Position numbers and translations under genes: made by a program. Shown here piece after piece: positions 1 through 7,756 of a stretch of 40,025 nt of DNA. Source of the DNA: Methanocorpusculaceae archaeon UBA456 (GTDB lineage Archaea; Halobacteriota; Methanomicrobia; Methanomicrobiales; Methanocorpusculaceae); contig DAJQ01000018.1 in the NCBI GenBank assembly GCA_002496395.1, positions 1 through 40,025 on the forward strand, written 5' to 3'. A model generated the notes under the pieces. That model had not been told where the DNA came from and did not search any database. It worked only from the letters and a program-made list of their open reading frames with translations. Position 1 is the stretch's first letter. Every line of letters starts with the position of its first letter.

Positions 1-722
1 GGCAGTTTCTTGGACTCAACCGTCCTCACAACGGTGATCGCCTCTTCAGGGCAGGCCTCGACACAGACCTGGCATGCATCACAGAGATCTTCATCCCATA
101 CCACTTTCCCCTCAATTACTCCTGTTTCAGGACTGAAAGGCTTGTGTTTCACGACAATTGCAGGACAGACAGCCCCACAGATGCCACAGTAGTTGCATTT
201 CTCGTCATCAACCGTAAACTCGGTCTTCGCGGTGAGCGCACTCTGGCGTAAAACTCCCTGGTCATCTGTTCCTTCAAATAACGGAACGTCGCGGTCGATT
301 GCATCGCGTGGACAGACCTCGTCACAGATAGTACACCGGACACACTTCTCGTCATCGATCTCGGTGATCATGTCGTACTCAGGGAACCCTTCCTTCTCAA
401 GAATGGGGAGTTTCTCTTCTTCGTTAATCGTCAGGTTCAGTGCATTGAATGGGCACATGATGACGCAGACGCCACAGTAGGAACATTTCTCAGCGTCGAC
501 GCTCACTTTTGCATCGTCGATGACTGCTCCCCTACCATAGCCTCCAAGCCTACCAAGGGTAATTGCCTCTTCAGGGCATGCCTCGATACAAATACCGCAT
601 CCCGTGCAGGTCTCGCTCCTCAGGATAAGTCTGTTTGTTGCCTGAAGGAGCCTCTGCTCCATCACAACATCCAGTCCATCCTGTGTCCTCGAGAATTTTG
701 GAAACAAATTGCTCATAGCCAT
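1..722 (-). CDS. fwdF: Polyferredoxin, probable formylmethanofuran dehydrogenase subunit F (3' end outside window)
   Basis: The visible 240 codons encode five 4Fe-4S signatures of the form CxxCxxCxxxCP (CTGCGICIEACP, CSYCGVCVIMCP, CVRCTICDEVCP, CNYCGICGAVCP, CDACQVCVEACP), so this is a polyferredoxin. The gene runs off the left edge without a stop. In methanogens such proteins pass low-potential electrons to the tungsten/molybdenum formylmethanofuran dehydrogenase in the cytoplasm. The fwdF call rests on the multi-cluster layout and on the divergent neighbour ftr, which uses the product of that enzyme. Three in-frame ATGs are possible (761, 722, 716). I chose 722 because an AGAGGA sequence lies about seven bases upstream. 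Other methanogen polyferredoxins (MvhB, EhaP-like) cannot be excluded from this fragment. Confidence 0.72.
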   Translation of the reverse strand, partial: MAMSNLFPKFSRTQDGLDVVMEQRLLQATNRLILRSETCTGCGICIEACPEEAITLGRLGGYGRGAVIDDAKVSVDAEKCSYCGVCVIMCPFNALNLTINEEEKLPILEKEGFPEYDMITEIDDEKCVRCTICDEVCPRDAIDRDVPLFEGTDDQGVLRQSALTAKTEFTVDDEKCNYCGICGAVCPAIVVKHKPFSPETGVIEGKVVWDEDLCDACQVCVEACPEEAITVVRTVESKKL

Positions 723-956
723 TGATGAATCCTCTCGTCCTCTCCATTGTTCTTTGGGCATTGGCGCAGGAGTCCGTCATGACGTCGAGTTACATTATCT
801 CGCTGTCAGAATGGAGGGTTATCTCAGCAATGATCCAACCTTATCCCGGTAGCTTCAATGCGCACATTGTCCCATGTAATCTGACCCGCAATATCCAAAA
901 CAACACCTTGGTGTCGATCTACATTACAAATGCGATGGTTTATTTGCCGGCCGCTT

Positions 957-972
957 ATCGATATAAATCGAT
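957..972 (-). promoter_or_regulatory. Inverted repeat enclosing a TATA-like box
   Basis: The sequence ATCGAT-ATAA-ATCGAT has perfect 6-bp arms around four bases. On the minus strand the centre reads TTTATAT, a good archaeal TATA box, facing the polyferredoxin gene. If it is used, the transcript would carry a leader of roughly 170-210 nt. A TATA box wrapped in an inverted repeat suggests an operator where a repressor would compete with TBP; this is inference. Confidence 0.4.
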
Positions 973-1096
973 TGTCGAAAACTATGTAAAATAATCTAGA
1001 TAAACCTTCTTAATTTATTCTGATGTGGTGAAAAACCAAGAATGAAGCAGGAAGCCCCGATCTTCGTATCAGGATAGTTTCAGGTATGATGGAAAA

Positions 1097-1114
1097 CCGG
1101 TATGGGAATACCGG
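1097..1114 (+). promoter_or_regulatory. Perfect inverted repeat upstream of ftr promoter
   Basis: CCGGTAT-GGGA-ATACCGG has perfect 7-bp arms and a 4-base centre. It lies about 27 bp upstream of the T-rich TATA-like stretch at 1141-1150 and about 70 bp before the ftr start, where an activator or a BRE-proximal regulator would bind. It could instead form an RNA hairpin if transcription starts further upstream. Confidence 0.35.
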
Positions 1115-1183
1115 CTGCATGAAATACAAAAAGAAATCTTCTTTTATCTATCTCCCTCACATACTCATATAGAAGGTGTTTCT

Positions 1184-2065
1184 ATGGAATACAACGGTGT
1201 CATTATCGAGAATACCTATGCAGAGGGATTCCCTACCTGGGTCTCCCGTGTCATTGTAACAGCAGTCACAAAGGAATGGGCATACAAGGCAGCAGTTGAA
1301 GCAACCGGTTTTGCAACCTCAACGATCGGATGTCCGGCAGAGGCCGGCATTGAGCGATTCGTTCCTGCTGAGGAAACTCCGGATGGACGACCGGGGTATG
1401 CCATCCTCATCTGTGTCGGCAAGAAGAAGCTCAAGGAACAGCTTGTCGAGCGTATCGCAGAGTGTATCCTCACCGCACCAACAACCGCAGCATTTAACGG
1501 ACTTGATGCAGAAGAGAAGCTCCCGGTGAAGCTTCACTTCTTTGGGGATGGATTTGAATCCAAAGTCACCGTCGGTGGCCGCGAATGCTGGTCTATTCCG
1601 ATCATGGGCGGCGACTTCATTATTGAAGAGGAATACGGAGCAGTCAAGGGCGTTGCCGGAGGAAACTTCCTGATCATGGGAGAGAATCAGATGAGTGCAC
1701 TCGTTGCAGCAGAAGCGGCAGTCGATGCAATCGCGGATGTGCCGGGTGTCATCACTCCGTTCCCTGGCGGTGTCGTTTCCAGCGGTTCAAAGGTCGGAAG
1801 CAACAAATACAAGTTCATGGGAGCATCAACAAATGAGGCATTCTGCCCGACTATCCGTGAGAAAGTCGAAGGTACAAGTGTGCCAGCCGGAATCGGTGCT
1901 ATCTATGAGATAGTCATTGATGGTGTCGACGAAGCCTCGGTGAAGGCGGCAATGGCAGCCGGTGTGAAGGCAGCCTGCAAAGTGCCTGGTGTGAAGCAGA
2001 TCACAGCCGGAAATTATGGCGGCTCTCTTGGCCCCTTCAAGTTCCAGCTTCACGAACTCTTCTAA
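1184..2065 (+). CDS. ftr: Formylmethanofuran:tetrahydromethanopterin formyltransferase
   Basis: This soluble enzyme transfers the formyl group from formylmethanofuran to tetrahydromethanopterin, the second step of CO2 reduction to methane. The 293-residue product matches the usual length of about 297. Its N terminus (MEYNGVIIENTYAEGFPTW) and the following segment through STIGCPAEAGIE are characteristic of Ftr. Glycine-rich segments such as PFPGGVVSSGSKVGS are also typical. The start is fixed by an AGGTG ribosome binding site about eight bases before the ATG. It diverges from the polyferredoxin gene, placing two consecutive methanogenesis steps around one promoter region. A T-tract follows the stop. 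Confidence 0.96.
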   Translation: MEYNGVIIENTYAEGFPTWVSRVIVTAVTKEWAYKAAVEATGFATSTIGCPAEAGIERFVPAEETPDGRPGYAILICVGKKKLKEQLVERIAECILTAPTTAAFNGLDAEEKLPVKLHFFGDGFESKVTVGGRECWSIPIMGGDFIIEEEYGAVKGVAGGNFLIMGENQMSALVAAEAAVDAIADVPGVITPFPGGVVSSGSKVGSNKYKFMGASTNEAFCPTIREKVEGTSVPAGIGAIYEIVIDGVDEASVKAAMAAGVKAACKVPGVKQITAGNYGGSLGPFKFQLHELF

Positions 2066-2077
2066 TCTTTTTTCCCT
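2066..2077 (+). terminator. T-rich terminator after ftr
   Basis: Six consecutive T residues (2068-2073) start two bases after the ftr stop codon and are followed by pyrimidine-rich sequence. Archaeal RNA polymerase terminates at such T-tracts without needing a hairpin. Confidence 0.5.
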
Positions 2078-2096
2078 CCCGCCTACGATCGATCAC

Positions 2097-2313
2097 CTTA
2101 TATTCTGTTGTAACCGATTATCCTGTTAACGAAAATTTCGGTTGCATGATATGATCCCACCTCTACGCTCTCCTCAGATCAGTACGCCGGTTCCCATCCC
2201 GGATGTCGGAATCCGTAAGGTATGCCGGATTACCGGAGAATTCGGATCAATGGCAGATATTCAGCGTGGAGTATCATCCACGGGCTTTTCTCAGAGAGAT
2301 ATGGCAGGTTTTT
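2097..2313 (+). promoter_or_regulatory. Promoter and long leader of the aks-containing operon
   Basis: A TATA-like CTTATATT at 2097-2104 would place transcription start near 2128, leaving a leader of about 185 nt before the chosen start of mmp11. Within it CGTGGA/TCCACG (2265-2282, six-base loop) can form a 6-bp hairpin, and AACCGA/TCGGTT arms occur at 2112-2117 and 2138-2143. The reading frame of mmp11 stays open back to 2203, so part of this stretch could be coding if translation starts earlier, but that extension resembles no part of the family. Confidence 0.35.
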
Positions 2314-3204
2314 ATGAAGCACACTCATGATCCCTATTCGATCATCTATCCTGAGATCCTTGCGATCGCCTCAGATGATGGTACAGCTGTTGAGCTCATC
2401 GAACGCTTTGACTGTATCGGCGGTGCAATGTGGGTGAAGCGACATTACCAACAGAGCCCTCTTGTGCAGAAGGTGCGAACAGTCGGCCAGACAACCCGGT
2501 ACCTCCTCTCACCCGGAGCAGTCGATCTTGACCTTGTCGGATCGCGGTTCCCGGCAGGGATCGCCCGTGTGGCGGTATCAGGGCAGGAGATCGGTATCAC
2601 CTATCTTGGCATGGGTGGTGGCGGCGTGGGGGCATCCATCTGCCGGGCACATGCCAACGGAGTGATCCGGTCAGAATCAGACCCTTGTGGCGGCGGAATG
2701 GTGGCCGGGTCCCGGATCGTACTGCCCCGGCTTCAACGTCTCATCATCGGGGTGGATGATACTGATACGCCGGATGCCGGTGCCACCTGGACACTCTGCC
2801 ATAATATTGCCCGGTCCATTGAGAATGAGCAGACCCGGTATCTCTCTCATACAATCGTGCAGCTCTACCCGGTTGCATTCAGGACAAAGAACTGCGTTGC
2901 GGTGGCATGTGAATTTGCGACAGCCGATCCGGCAGGATGCATCGATCGCTTCGAGGAATTATTGCGTGAACATACCCTCTCGGATGAGACCGGTATGGCT
3001 GCATACACCGGATTTGATCCCTCCCCTCTTGAAGAATATGCATGGATGGTGAAGCGGGGCGAGATCACCCGTTCGGAACTGGATTCCCTCCTCCCGCTCC
3101 TTGATGTCCGGCTCTCCGGAAGAGGCCTGATCGGTGCGGTAGCGGCGATCCCGTTTGTGACCAGATTTGAGGAGGCCCTGGAATTATGCGATGGATCGAA
3201 CTGA
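2314..3204 (+). CDS. Methanogenesis marker protein 11
   Basis: This looks like methanogenesis marker protein 11, a family of unknown function restricted to methanogens. The C-terminal half carries IGVDDTDTP and further similarity to the catalytic domain of TiaS, the agmatidine synthase acting on tRNA-Ile, so a nucleotide- or phosphate-activating reaction is plausible. From the ATG at 2314 the product has 296 residues, close to the family size, and begins MKHTHDPYSIIYPEI. The upstream in-frame ATG at 2203 would add 37 unconserved-looking residues and was rejected. It is the first gene of the block and overlaps the next by 19 bp. Linkage to the coenzyme B genes is the only functional hint. Confidence 0.75.
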   Translation: MKHTHDPYSIIYPEILAIASDDGTAVELIERFDCIGGAMWVKRHYQQSPLVQKVRTVGQTTRYLLSPGAVDLDLVGSRFPAGIARVAVSGQEIGITYLGMGGGGVGASICRAHANGVIRSESDPCGGGMVAGSRIVLPRLQRLIIGVDDTDTPDAGATWTLCHNIARSIENEQTRYLSHTIVQLYPVAFRTKNCVAVACEFATADPAGCIDRFEELLREHTLSDETGMAAYTGFDPSPLEEYAWMVKRGEITRSELDSLLPLLDVRLSGRGLIGAVAAIPFVTRFEEALELCDGSN

Positions 3205-4157
3205 AGGCAACACTCCTTGCCATCGGTTCATGCAGGCTCACCGGAGTGGATGCATCCGGCTATATTGAATCCTCCTCAGCAGGTCCCGGAGCCGGGGGGG
3301 CGGGTTCGGTCTTCTTCTCCAAGGGTGGAAAAAGGGTCAGGCTGTCCGTCTCCCCTGATTCTCCCGTTCTGATTCACCATGACGGAGATGGACGTGTGCA
3401 TCTTAGGTTCGGCACCATGGAAGCAACCGGTATCCTCGAGCAGCCCGCCCTTCACTGCCCGCGCCAGGCATATATCACCGTCACCGGCCAGTGCATCTTC
3501 TCCTGTAAGTACTGCCCGGTGCCACTCAACGAGGGGCGGGCAAAAACTCCTGAAGAGATCACCGGGATGATCGAATCTGTCATCGATCGTATCGATGCGA
3601 TATCGATCACGAGCGGGGTCATCGGTTCCATTGAAGATGAAGAGCGGCGGGTCATCGAGGTGCTGAAGCGGATTGGAAGACAGGATATACCAATCGGGGT
3701 TTCGATCTATCCCACCCGCAATACTCCTGATCTCCTCTATTCCGAAGGTGTCAGCGAGGTGAAATTCAATCTCGAAGCTGCAACACCCGCACTCTTTGGG
3801 GAGATGTGCCCCGGTCTCTCATGGGATGGAATCATCGAGTCGCTTGACCGTTCCGTTGCCCTCTTCGGACGGGGCAATGTCTTCTCGAATGTGATCCTCG
3901 GTCTTGGTGAGACAGATGAAGAGATGGAGGCCTGTATCCGGCTGCTTACAGAGCGTGGCGTCATCCCGGTTATCCGGCCGCTCACCCCCGCATCAGCAGT
4001 TGCATCATATGGAAGACCGTCAGCAAAACGCCTGCTCGGGATTGCTGATCTCCACCATGATGCCCTGAAGAAAGCAGGTCTGGATACAACAAAAGCCCGC
4101 ACGATGTGCACGTATTGTACAGGTTGTGATATTGTTCCCGGGAGGGATTTTGAATGA
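3186..4157 (+). CDS. Radical SAM protein of unknown substrate in the aks operon
   Basis: The 323-residue product contains CxxxCxxC at C103, C107 and C110 (CIFSCKYC), which binds the 4Fe-4S cluster that cleaves S-adenosylmethionine. The following TIM-barrel-like core includes segments ISITSGVIGS and NVILGLGETDEE, typical of biotin-synthase-like radical SAM enzymes. A second motif, CTYCTGC at C308, C311 and C314, sits at the extreme C terminus and could bind an auxiliary cluster. The first 90 residues are not part of the standard core. A GGAGG site at 3171-3175 supports the start inside the end of mmp11. It is not Mmp10, the McrA arginine methylase, which is longer. Substrate unknown; thiol insertion or cofactor modification is conceivable. 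Confidence 0.7.
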   Translation: MRWIELKATLLAIGSCRLTGVDASGYIESSSAGPGAGGAGSVFFSKGGKRVRLSVSPDSPVLIHHDGDGRVHLRFGTMEATGILEQPALHCPRQAYITVTGQCIFSCKYCPVPLNEGRAKTPEEITGMIESVIDRIDAISITSGVIGSIEDEERRVIEVLKRIGRQDIPIGVSIYPTRNTPDLLYSEGVSEVKFNLEAATPALFGEMCPGLSWDGIIESLDRSVALFGRGNVFSNVILGLGETDEEMEACIRLLTERGVIPVIRPLTPASAVASYGRPSAKRLLGIADLHHDALKKAGLDTTKARTMCTYCTGCDIVPGRDFE

Positions 4158-5431
4158 AAGGATATGAAGCAGTAGCAGAAGCCCTGAGAGAGTGTGTTGA
4201 TACCATCTACACTGTTCCGGGCTATCCTGTGACAGAGATTGGTGAATCTGTCTCTGCCGTGGTGGTCACAAACGAGAAGACCGCTCTTGAATACGCACTT
4301 GGAGATTCTCTCTCAGGGCGCCGCTCATGTGTGATTGTAAAACATGTCGGCATGAATGCCCTCTGTGATCCCCTCATCAATGCGACAACACAGGGCCTCG
4401 TCTCGGGAGTTGTCATCATTGTCGGTGATGATCCCGAAGCTCTCTTCTCGCAAAATTCCCAGGATTCCCGGTATTTCGGCGAACTTGCCCAATGCCCGGT
4501 GATCGAGCCTGACAGAGAGACACTATCGGCAGCTGTTGCCTCTGCATTTGAGGCGTCAGAGCGCTTCTCACGAGTGGCTCTCCTTCGTATCACACCCACC
4601 CTCCTGAATGAGGATGTACAGCTCGTAGAAGCAGTCCAGATGATACGCCATGGCAGGCTTGCCGACCTTGATCTGACGATAACCGGAAGGATTGCCAGGG
4701 CTGACAAAGGCACCGCCGGACTCTTTGCATGGGCTGAGCGCTCCCCCCTCAACCGGATCAAAGGAGGTGCCGGGGAGATCGGCGTTGGCGCAGTGGGGGG
4801 GGAATCTCATATTGTGATCCCCTATCCTCCTCCATCGTTTCCGGCCGGATCCAGAATCATCGAGATTGGCCGGCCATTTGTGAGGGAACACCAGCAGCTG
4901 CTCCCCCCCCAGGCAGGGCGTTCACTGGAGCGGTTCACCGATCGCGGTTTCTTCCGGACATTCTGTCGGAACTGCCCCTTTAAACCGCTTTTCTCACTTC
5001 TGAAAGAGGCAAAGATGCAGGTGATCCCGGATATCGGCTGCTCATTCCTCCTGATGAACCCCCCGTACTCGCTCGGTATTGCCAGCTACTGTCTTGGCTC
5101 ATCCATTGCCGTTGCCGCACAGAGTACGGGTGTTGCCGTGATAGGAGATGGGGCACTCCTTCACTCCGGCATAAACAGTCTGATCGACTGCAGGGAGAAG
5201 GATATACCTCTTCTGGTCATCGTCCTTGCCAACAGCCGGATGGCAATGACAGGGGGTCAGAGTGTCCCTGATATCAGACCCTATCTCTCCTGGGCGGATC
5301 CCCTGGAGATCGCAGCAGAAGATACAGACGCGCTATCTGACGCGTTATTTGTTCCGGAATCCGGCCTGAAGGTGATCATTGTCCGTGGGGTATGCCCGGA
5401 GGAAGCTGAATATGAAAAAGTGGAATGTTGA
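4154..5431 (+). CDS. IorA-like thiamine-diphosphate enzyme lacking the ferredoxin domain
   Basis: The 425-residue product aligns by eye with the alpha subunit of indolepyruvate:ferredoxin oxidoreductase. Residues 1-160 form a pyrimidine-binding domain with NEKTALE (E41 in the position of the cofactor-activating glutamate), IVKHVGMNALCDPL and GDDPEALFSQNSQDSRY. Residues 265-410 form the diphosphate-binding domain with CRNCP (271-275), GDG at 331-333 and N360 in ANSRMAMTGGQ. IorA normally exceeds 600 residues because of a C-terminal two-[4Fe-4S] domain; here it is absent and no iorB is adjacent. That argues for a non-oxidative 2-oxoacid decarboxylase. Its place between radical SAM and aksA, with an ATGA overlap and GGAGGG site, makes 2-oxosuberate decarboxylation to 7-oxoheptanoate an attractive role (inference). 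Confidence 0.8.
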   Translation: MKGYEAVAEALRECVDTIYTVPGYPVTEIGESVSAVVVTNEKTALEYALGDSLSGRRSCVIVKHVGMNALCDPLINATTQGLVSGVVIIVGDDPEALFSQNSQDSRYFGELAQCPVIEPDRETLSAAVASAFEASERFSRVALLRITPTLLNEDVQLVEAVQMIRHGRLADLDLTITGRIARADKGTAGLFAWAERSPLNRIKGGAGEIGVGAVGGESHIVIPYPPPSFPAGSRIIEIGRPFVREHQQLLPPQAGRSLERFTDRGFFRTFCRNCPFKPLFSLLKEAKMQVIPDIGCSFLLMNPPYSLGIASYCLGSSIAVAAQSTGVAVIGDGALLHSGINSLIDCREKDIPLLVIVLANSRMAMTGGQSVPDIRPYLSWADPLEIAAEDTDALSDALFVPESGLKVIIVRGVCPEEAEYEKVEC

Positions 5432-6542
5432 GATCTGTGATGTAACTCTCCGGGATGGCGAACAGACCCCGGGTGTATCGTTCTCGCCAGAAGAGAAGTG
5501 TCGGATCGCTGATATCCTTGATGAGATCGGTGTCGATGTCATCGAAGCCGGCTTTCCTATCGTCTCTCATAACGAGGCGGGATGTGTCCGTGAACTCTCT
5601 CACATGGGCTTTGATGCACGGATCTGCTGCCTCTCACGGGCACTCAGGTCGGATGTGGACTGCGCTATCGGGTGCGATGTCGATATGATCAGCATCTTCA
5701 TCGCCACATCAGATCTGCACATGCGGATCAAGTACAAAAAACCTCGTGAAGAGGTACTCGAACAGGCGCTTTCGATGGTTGAGTACGCCCACGATCACGG
5801 CATCCAGGTGCGTTTTGCCGCAGAAGATGCCTCAAGAACGGATATTAACTTCCTCCGGGAAATGTACCTGAAAGGTGCTGAACATGGAGCAAACTATGTC
5901 TCCTATGCAGATACCGTCGGCTGCCTCACCCCTCTGGAGATGGCAGGCATAATTGATACCCTCATTGTCGATCTCCCAATTCCCCTCTGTATCCATTGCC
6001 ATGATGATATGGGATGTGCTGCGGCAAACACCATCACCGCGGCAGAACGGGGGGCATACCAGCTCCATACCACGGTGAATGGTATCGGGGAGCGGGCAGG
6101 AAACGCATCCCTTGAGGAGGTGCTCTGTGCCCTGCGGTTCAAGGGAGGTGTTGACCGCTACGATCTCTCGCATCTCCTGAAACTCAGCAGGGTGGTGTCT
6201 GATGCATCCAAAATGCCGGTTCCAAAGACAAAAGCGATCGTTGGCGAGCATGCCTTTGCCCATGAATCCGGCATTCACATCGCAGCGCTCATTGAGGACT
6301 CTTCAACCTATGAGTACATCCATCCCAACCTGGTCGGTGGAGAGCGGCATTACCTTCTCGGAAAACATACCGGCAAGAAAGCAATCGCTCATATTTTGCA
6401 GTCAATGGGCTATGATATCGGGGATGAACAGATATGCTGGATACTCGATCAGGTGAAGGCACGGGGAGAGCATAAATGCTGCATCACTCATGACATCCTT
6501 CTCCAGTTGATCCACCAGGCTGAACAGGAGGTTCTCGCATGA
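5412..6542 (+). CDS. aksA: Homocitrate synthase family enzyme of coenzyme B biosynthesis
   Basis: AksA condenses acetyl-CoA with 2-oxoglutarate and then with the C6 and C7 2-oxodiacids, starting each elongation round toward 2-oxosuberate. Visible features are DVTLRDGEQTPG (10-21, with catalytic R14 and metal ligand D15 region), metal-binding HCHDD (195-199) and NGIGERAGN near 223-231. At 376 residues it lacks the C-terminal regulatory domain of LeuA and CimA, as expected for AksA or NifV. The ATG at 5412 was chosen over one at 5379 because GGAGG lies at 5399-5403; this leaves a 20-bp overlap with the preceding gene. The adjacent aksDE and aksF make AksA the best reading over citramalate or isopropylmalate synthase. 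Confidence 0.88.
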   Translation: MKKWNVEICDVTLRDGEQTPGVSFSPEEKCRIADILDEIGVDVIEAGFPIVSHNEAGCVRELSHMGFDARICCLSRALRSDVDCAIGCDVDMISIFIATSDLHMRIKYKKPREEVLEQALSMVEYAHDHGIQVRFAAEDASRTDINFLREMYLKGAEHGANYVSYADTVGCLTPLEMAGIIDTLIVDLPIPLCIHCHDDMGCAAANTITAAERGAYQLHTTVNGIGERAGNASLEEVLCALRFKGGVDRYDLSHLLKLSRVVSDASKMPVPKTKAIVGEHAFAHESGIHIAALIEDSSTYEYIHPNLVGGERHYLLGKHTGKKAIAHILQSMGYDIGDEQICWILDQVKARGEHKCCITHDILLQLIHQAEQEVLA

Positions 6543-7756
6543 CTCAGACGCTTACTGAGCGGATACTTGGTGGAAACGCCGGAGAGTACGTTGATCGGAA
6601 GGTGGATCGTGCCTATGTCCATGATGGTACCGGTGTCCTCACCCTTGAGGCATTCCGATCAATGGGTGTGCAGGCGGGCATGAACCCGGAGAAGATCTCA
6701 GTTCTCTTCGATCATATCTGCCCGGCAAATACCGGCCTCACCGCTGATCTCCAGCGTGAACTCAGGCAGTATACCCGCTCGGAAGGAATGAAATTCTCTG
6801 ACTGCGGCGGCGGTATCTGCCACCAGATCATGAGCGAAGGTTCGATTCTGCCCGGGGAGGTGGTGGTTGGAGCAGACTCCCACTCCTGCACGGGAGGAGC
6901 ATTCGGGGCCTTTGCCACCGGTGTCGGGGCAACCGATATGGCCGCGATCTGGGCATCAGGCGAGACATGGTTGCGGGTGCCCGAGACGATCAGCATCACG
7001 CTTGAGGGGCGACTTACCGGTGCTGCTGAAGCAAAAGATCTCGCACTCTCGATCATATCGCGTCTTGGGATGGAAGGTGCGACATACTGCGCCTTAGAGT
7101 TCCGGGGTGAGGGTGCTGGAACTCTCTCAATGGAGGATCGGCTCTGCATCTGCAACATGGGTGTTGAGACCGGGGCAAAGAATGCAATCTTCTATGCTGA
7201 CCCGGTCTGCCGGGAATACCTTGGTGCGTATGGATATTCAATCGATCTTCAGATCCCAGCTGACTGTAGGTATCACCGCGAGATCACAATCAATCTCGAT
7301 GATATCGTGCCTCTTGTGGCCCCTCCGCATAGGGTTGATTCAGGACGGCCTGTCACTGATCTCACGGGAACCGAGGTGGATCAGGTGCTCCTTGGTACCT
7401 GCACAAACGGGCGCTACAGCGATCTACAAAAATTCGCCGGGATCGTCAGGGGAAAGCAGGTGAAGGTCCGGACGATTGTTGTGCCTGCATCACGTGATGT
7501 CCTTCTCCGTGCCACACAGGAAGGTATCCTCGCCGATCTCATCGCCGCCGGTTGCACGGTGGTCTCTCCCGGGTGCGGTCCCTGCCTTGGCATGCATAAC
7601 GGTGTTCTTGGTGATGGCGAGGTCTGTCTCTCCACTGCGAACCGGAACTTCAGGAACCGGATGGGGGTCGGAGGCTCGATCTACCTAGCCTCCCCCTCGA
7701 CGGCAGCTGCAACCGCGCTTGCCGGATATATCTCTGATCCGGAGGTGCAGGTATGA
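6539..7756 (+). CDS. aksD: Homoaconitase large subunit
   Basis: This is the iron-sulfur subunit of the aconitase-family enzyme that dehydrates and rehydrates homocitrate and its longer homologues in each elongation round. Ligands for the 4Fe-4S cluster are C288 (LGTCTNGR) and C346/C349 (PGCGPCLG); GADSHSCTGG (111-120) is another aconitase-family hallmark. Length (405) fits archaeal two-subunit homoaconitases and isopropylmalate isomerases. A GGAGG site precedes the ATG, which overlaps the aksA stop by 4 bp. Sequence alone cannot cleanly separate it from LeuC; the small-subunit loop and the neighbours decide in favour of AksD. Confidence 0.88.
   Translation: MTQTLTERILGGNAGEYVDRKVDRAYVHDGTGVLTLEAFRSMGVQAGMNPEKISVLFDHICPANTGLTADLQRELRQYTRSEGMKFSDCGGGICHQIMSEGSILPGEVVVGADSHSCTGGAFGAFATGVGATDMAAIWASGETWLRVPETISITLEGRLTGAAEAKDLALSIISRLGMEGATYCALEFRGEGAGTLSMEDRLCICNMGVETGAKNAIFYADPVCREYLGAYGYSIDLQIPADCRYHREITINLDDIVPLVAPPHRVDSGRPVTDLTGTEVDQVLLGTCTNGRYSDLQKFAGIVRGKQVKVRTIVVPASRDVLLRATQEGILADLIAAGCTVVSPGCGPCLGMHNGVLGDGEVCLSTANRNFRNRMGVGGSIYLASPSTAAATALAGYISDPEVQV

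Larger units (their letters stand above)
723..1183. other. 461-bp divergent regulatory gap without a convincing gene
   Basis: This gap separates the divergent polyferredoxin and ftr starts. The open frames crossing it have no recognisable protein features and the longest overlaps the polyferredoxin start antisense. It is AT-rich around 950-1020 and 1120-1170. It holds two inverted repeats, listed separately, and a T-rich TATA-like stretch at 1141-1150 followed by an AGAAGGTG ribosome binding site just before the ftr ATG. Confidence 0.6.

Noticed and set aside
571..780. 69-codon minus-strand frame over the polyferredoxin N terminus
   Set aside because: It is a shifted reading of the same region; the true frame carries the 4Fe-4S motifs.
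722..994. 90-codon open frame on the plus strand in the polyferredoxin/ftr gap
   Set aside because: It has no recognisable features, overlaps the polyferredoxin start antisense and covers the promoter region.
3186..4157. Identification of the radical SAM gene as mmp10 (McrA arginine methylase)
   Set aside because: The product is about 90 residues shorter and the spacing around the cysteine motif differs from what I recall of Mmp10.
4222..4761. 179-codon minus-strand frame inside the IorA-like gene
   Set aside because: It is an antisense shadow rich in Arg and Ser, without a recognisable domain, and the sense strand has clear motifs.
4154..5431. Assignment of the thiamine-diphosphate enzyme as sulfopyruvate decarboxylase (ComDE)
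   Set aside because: The N-terminal half matches IorA (KHVG, DDPxxxxSQNxQDxR) rather than ComD, and no other coenzyme M gene is nearby, though the substrate is untested.
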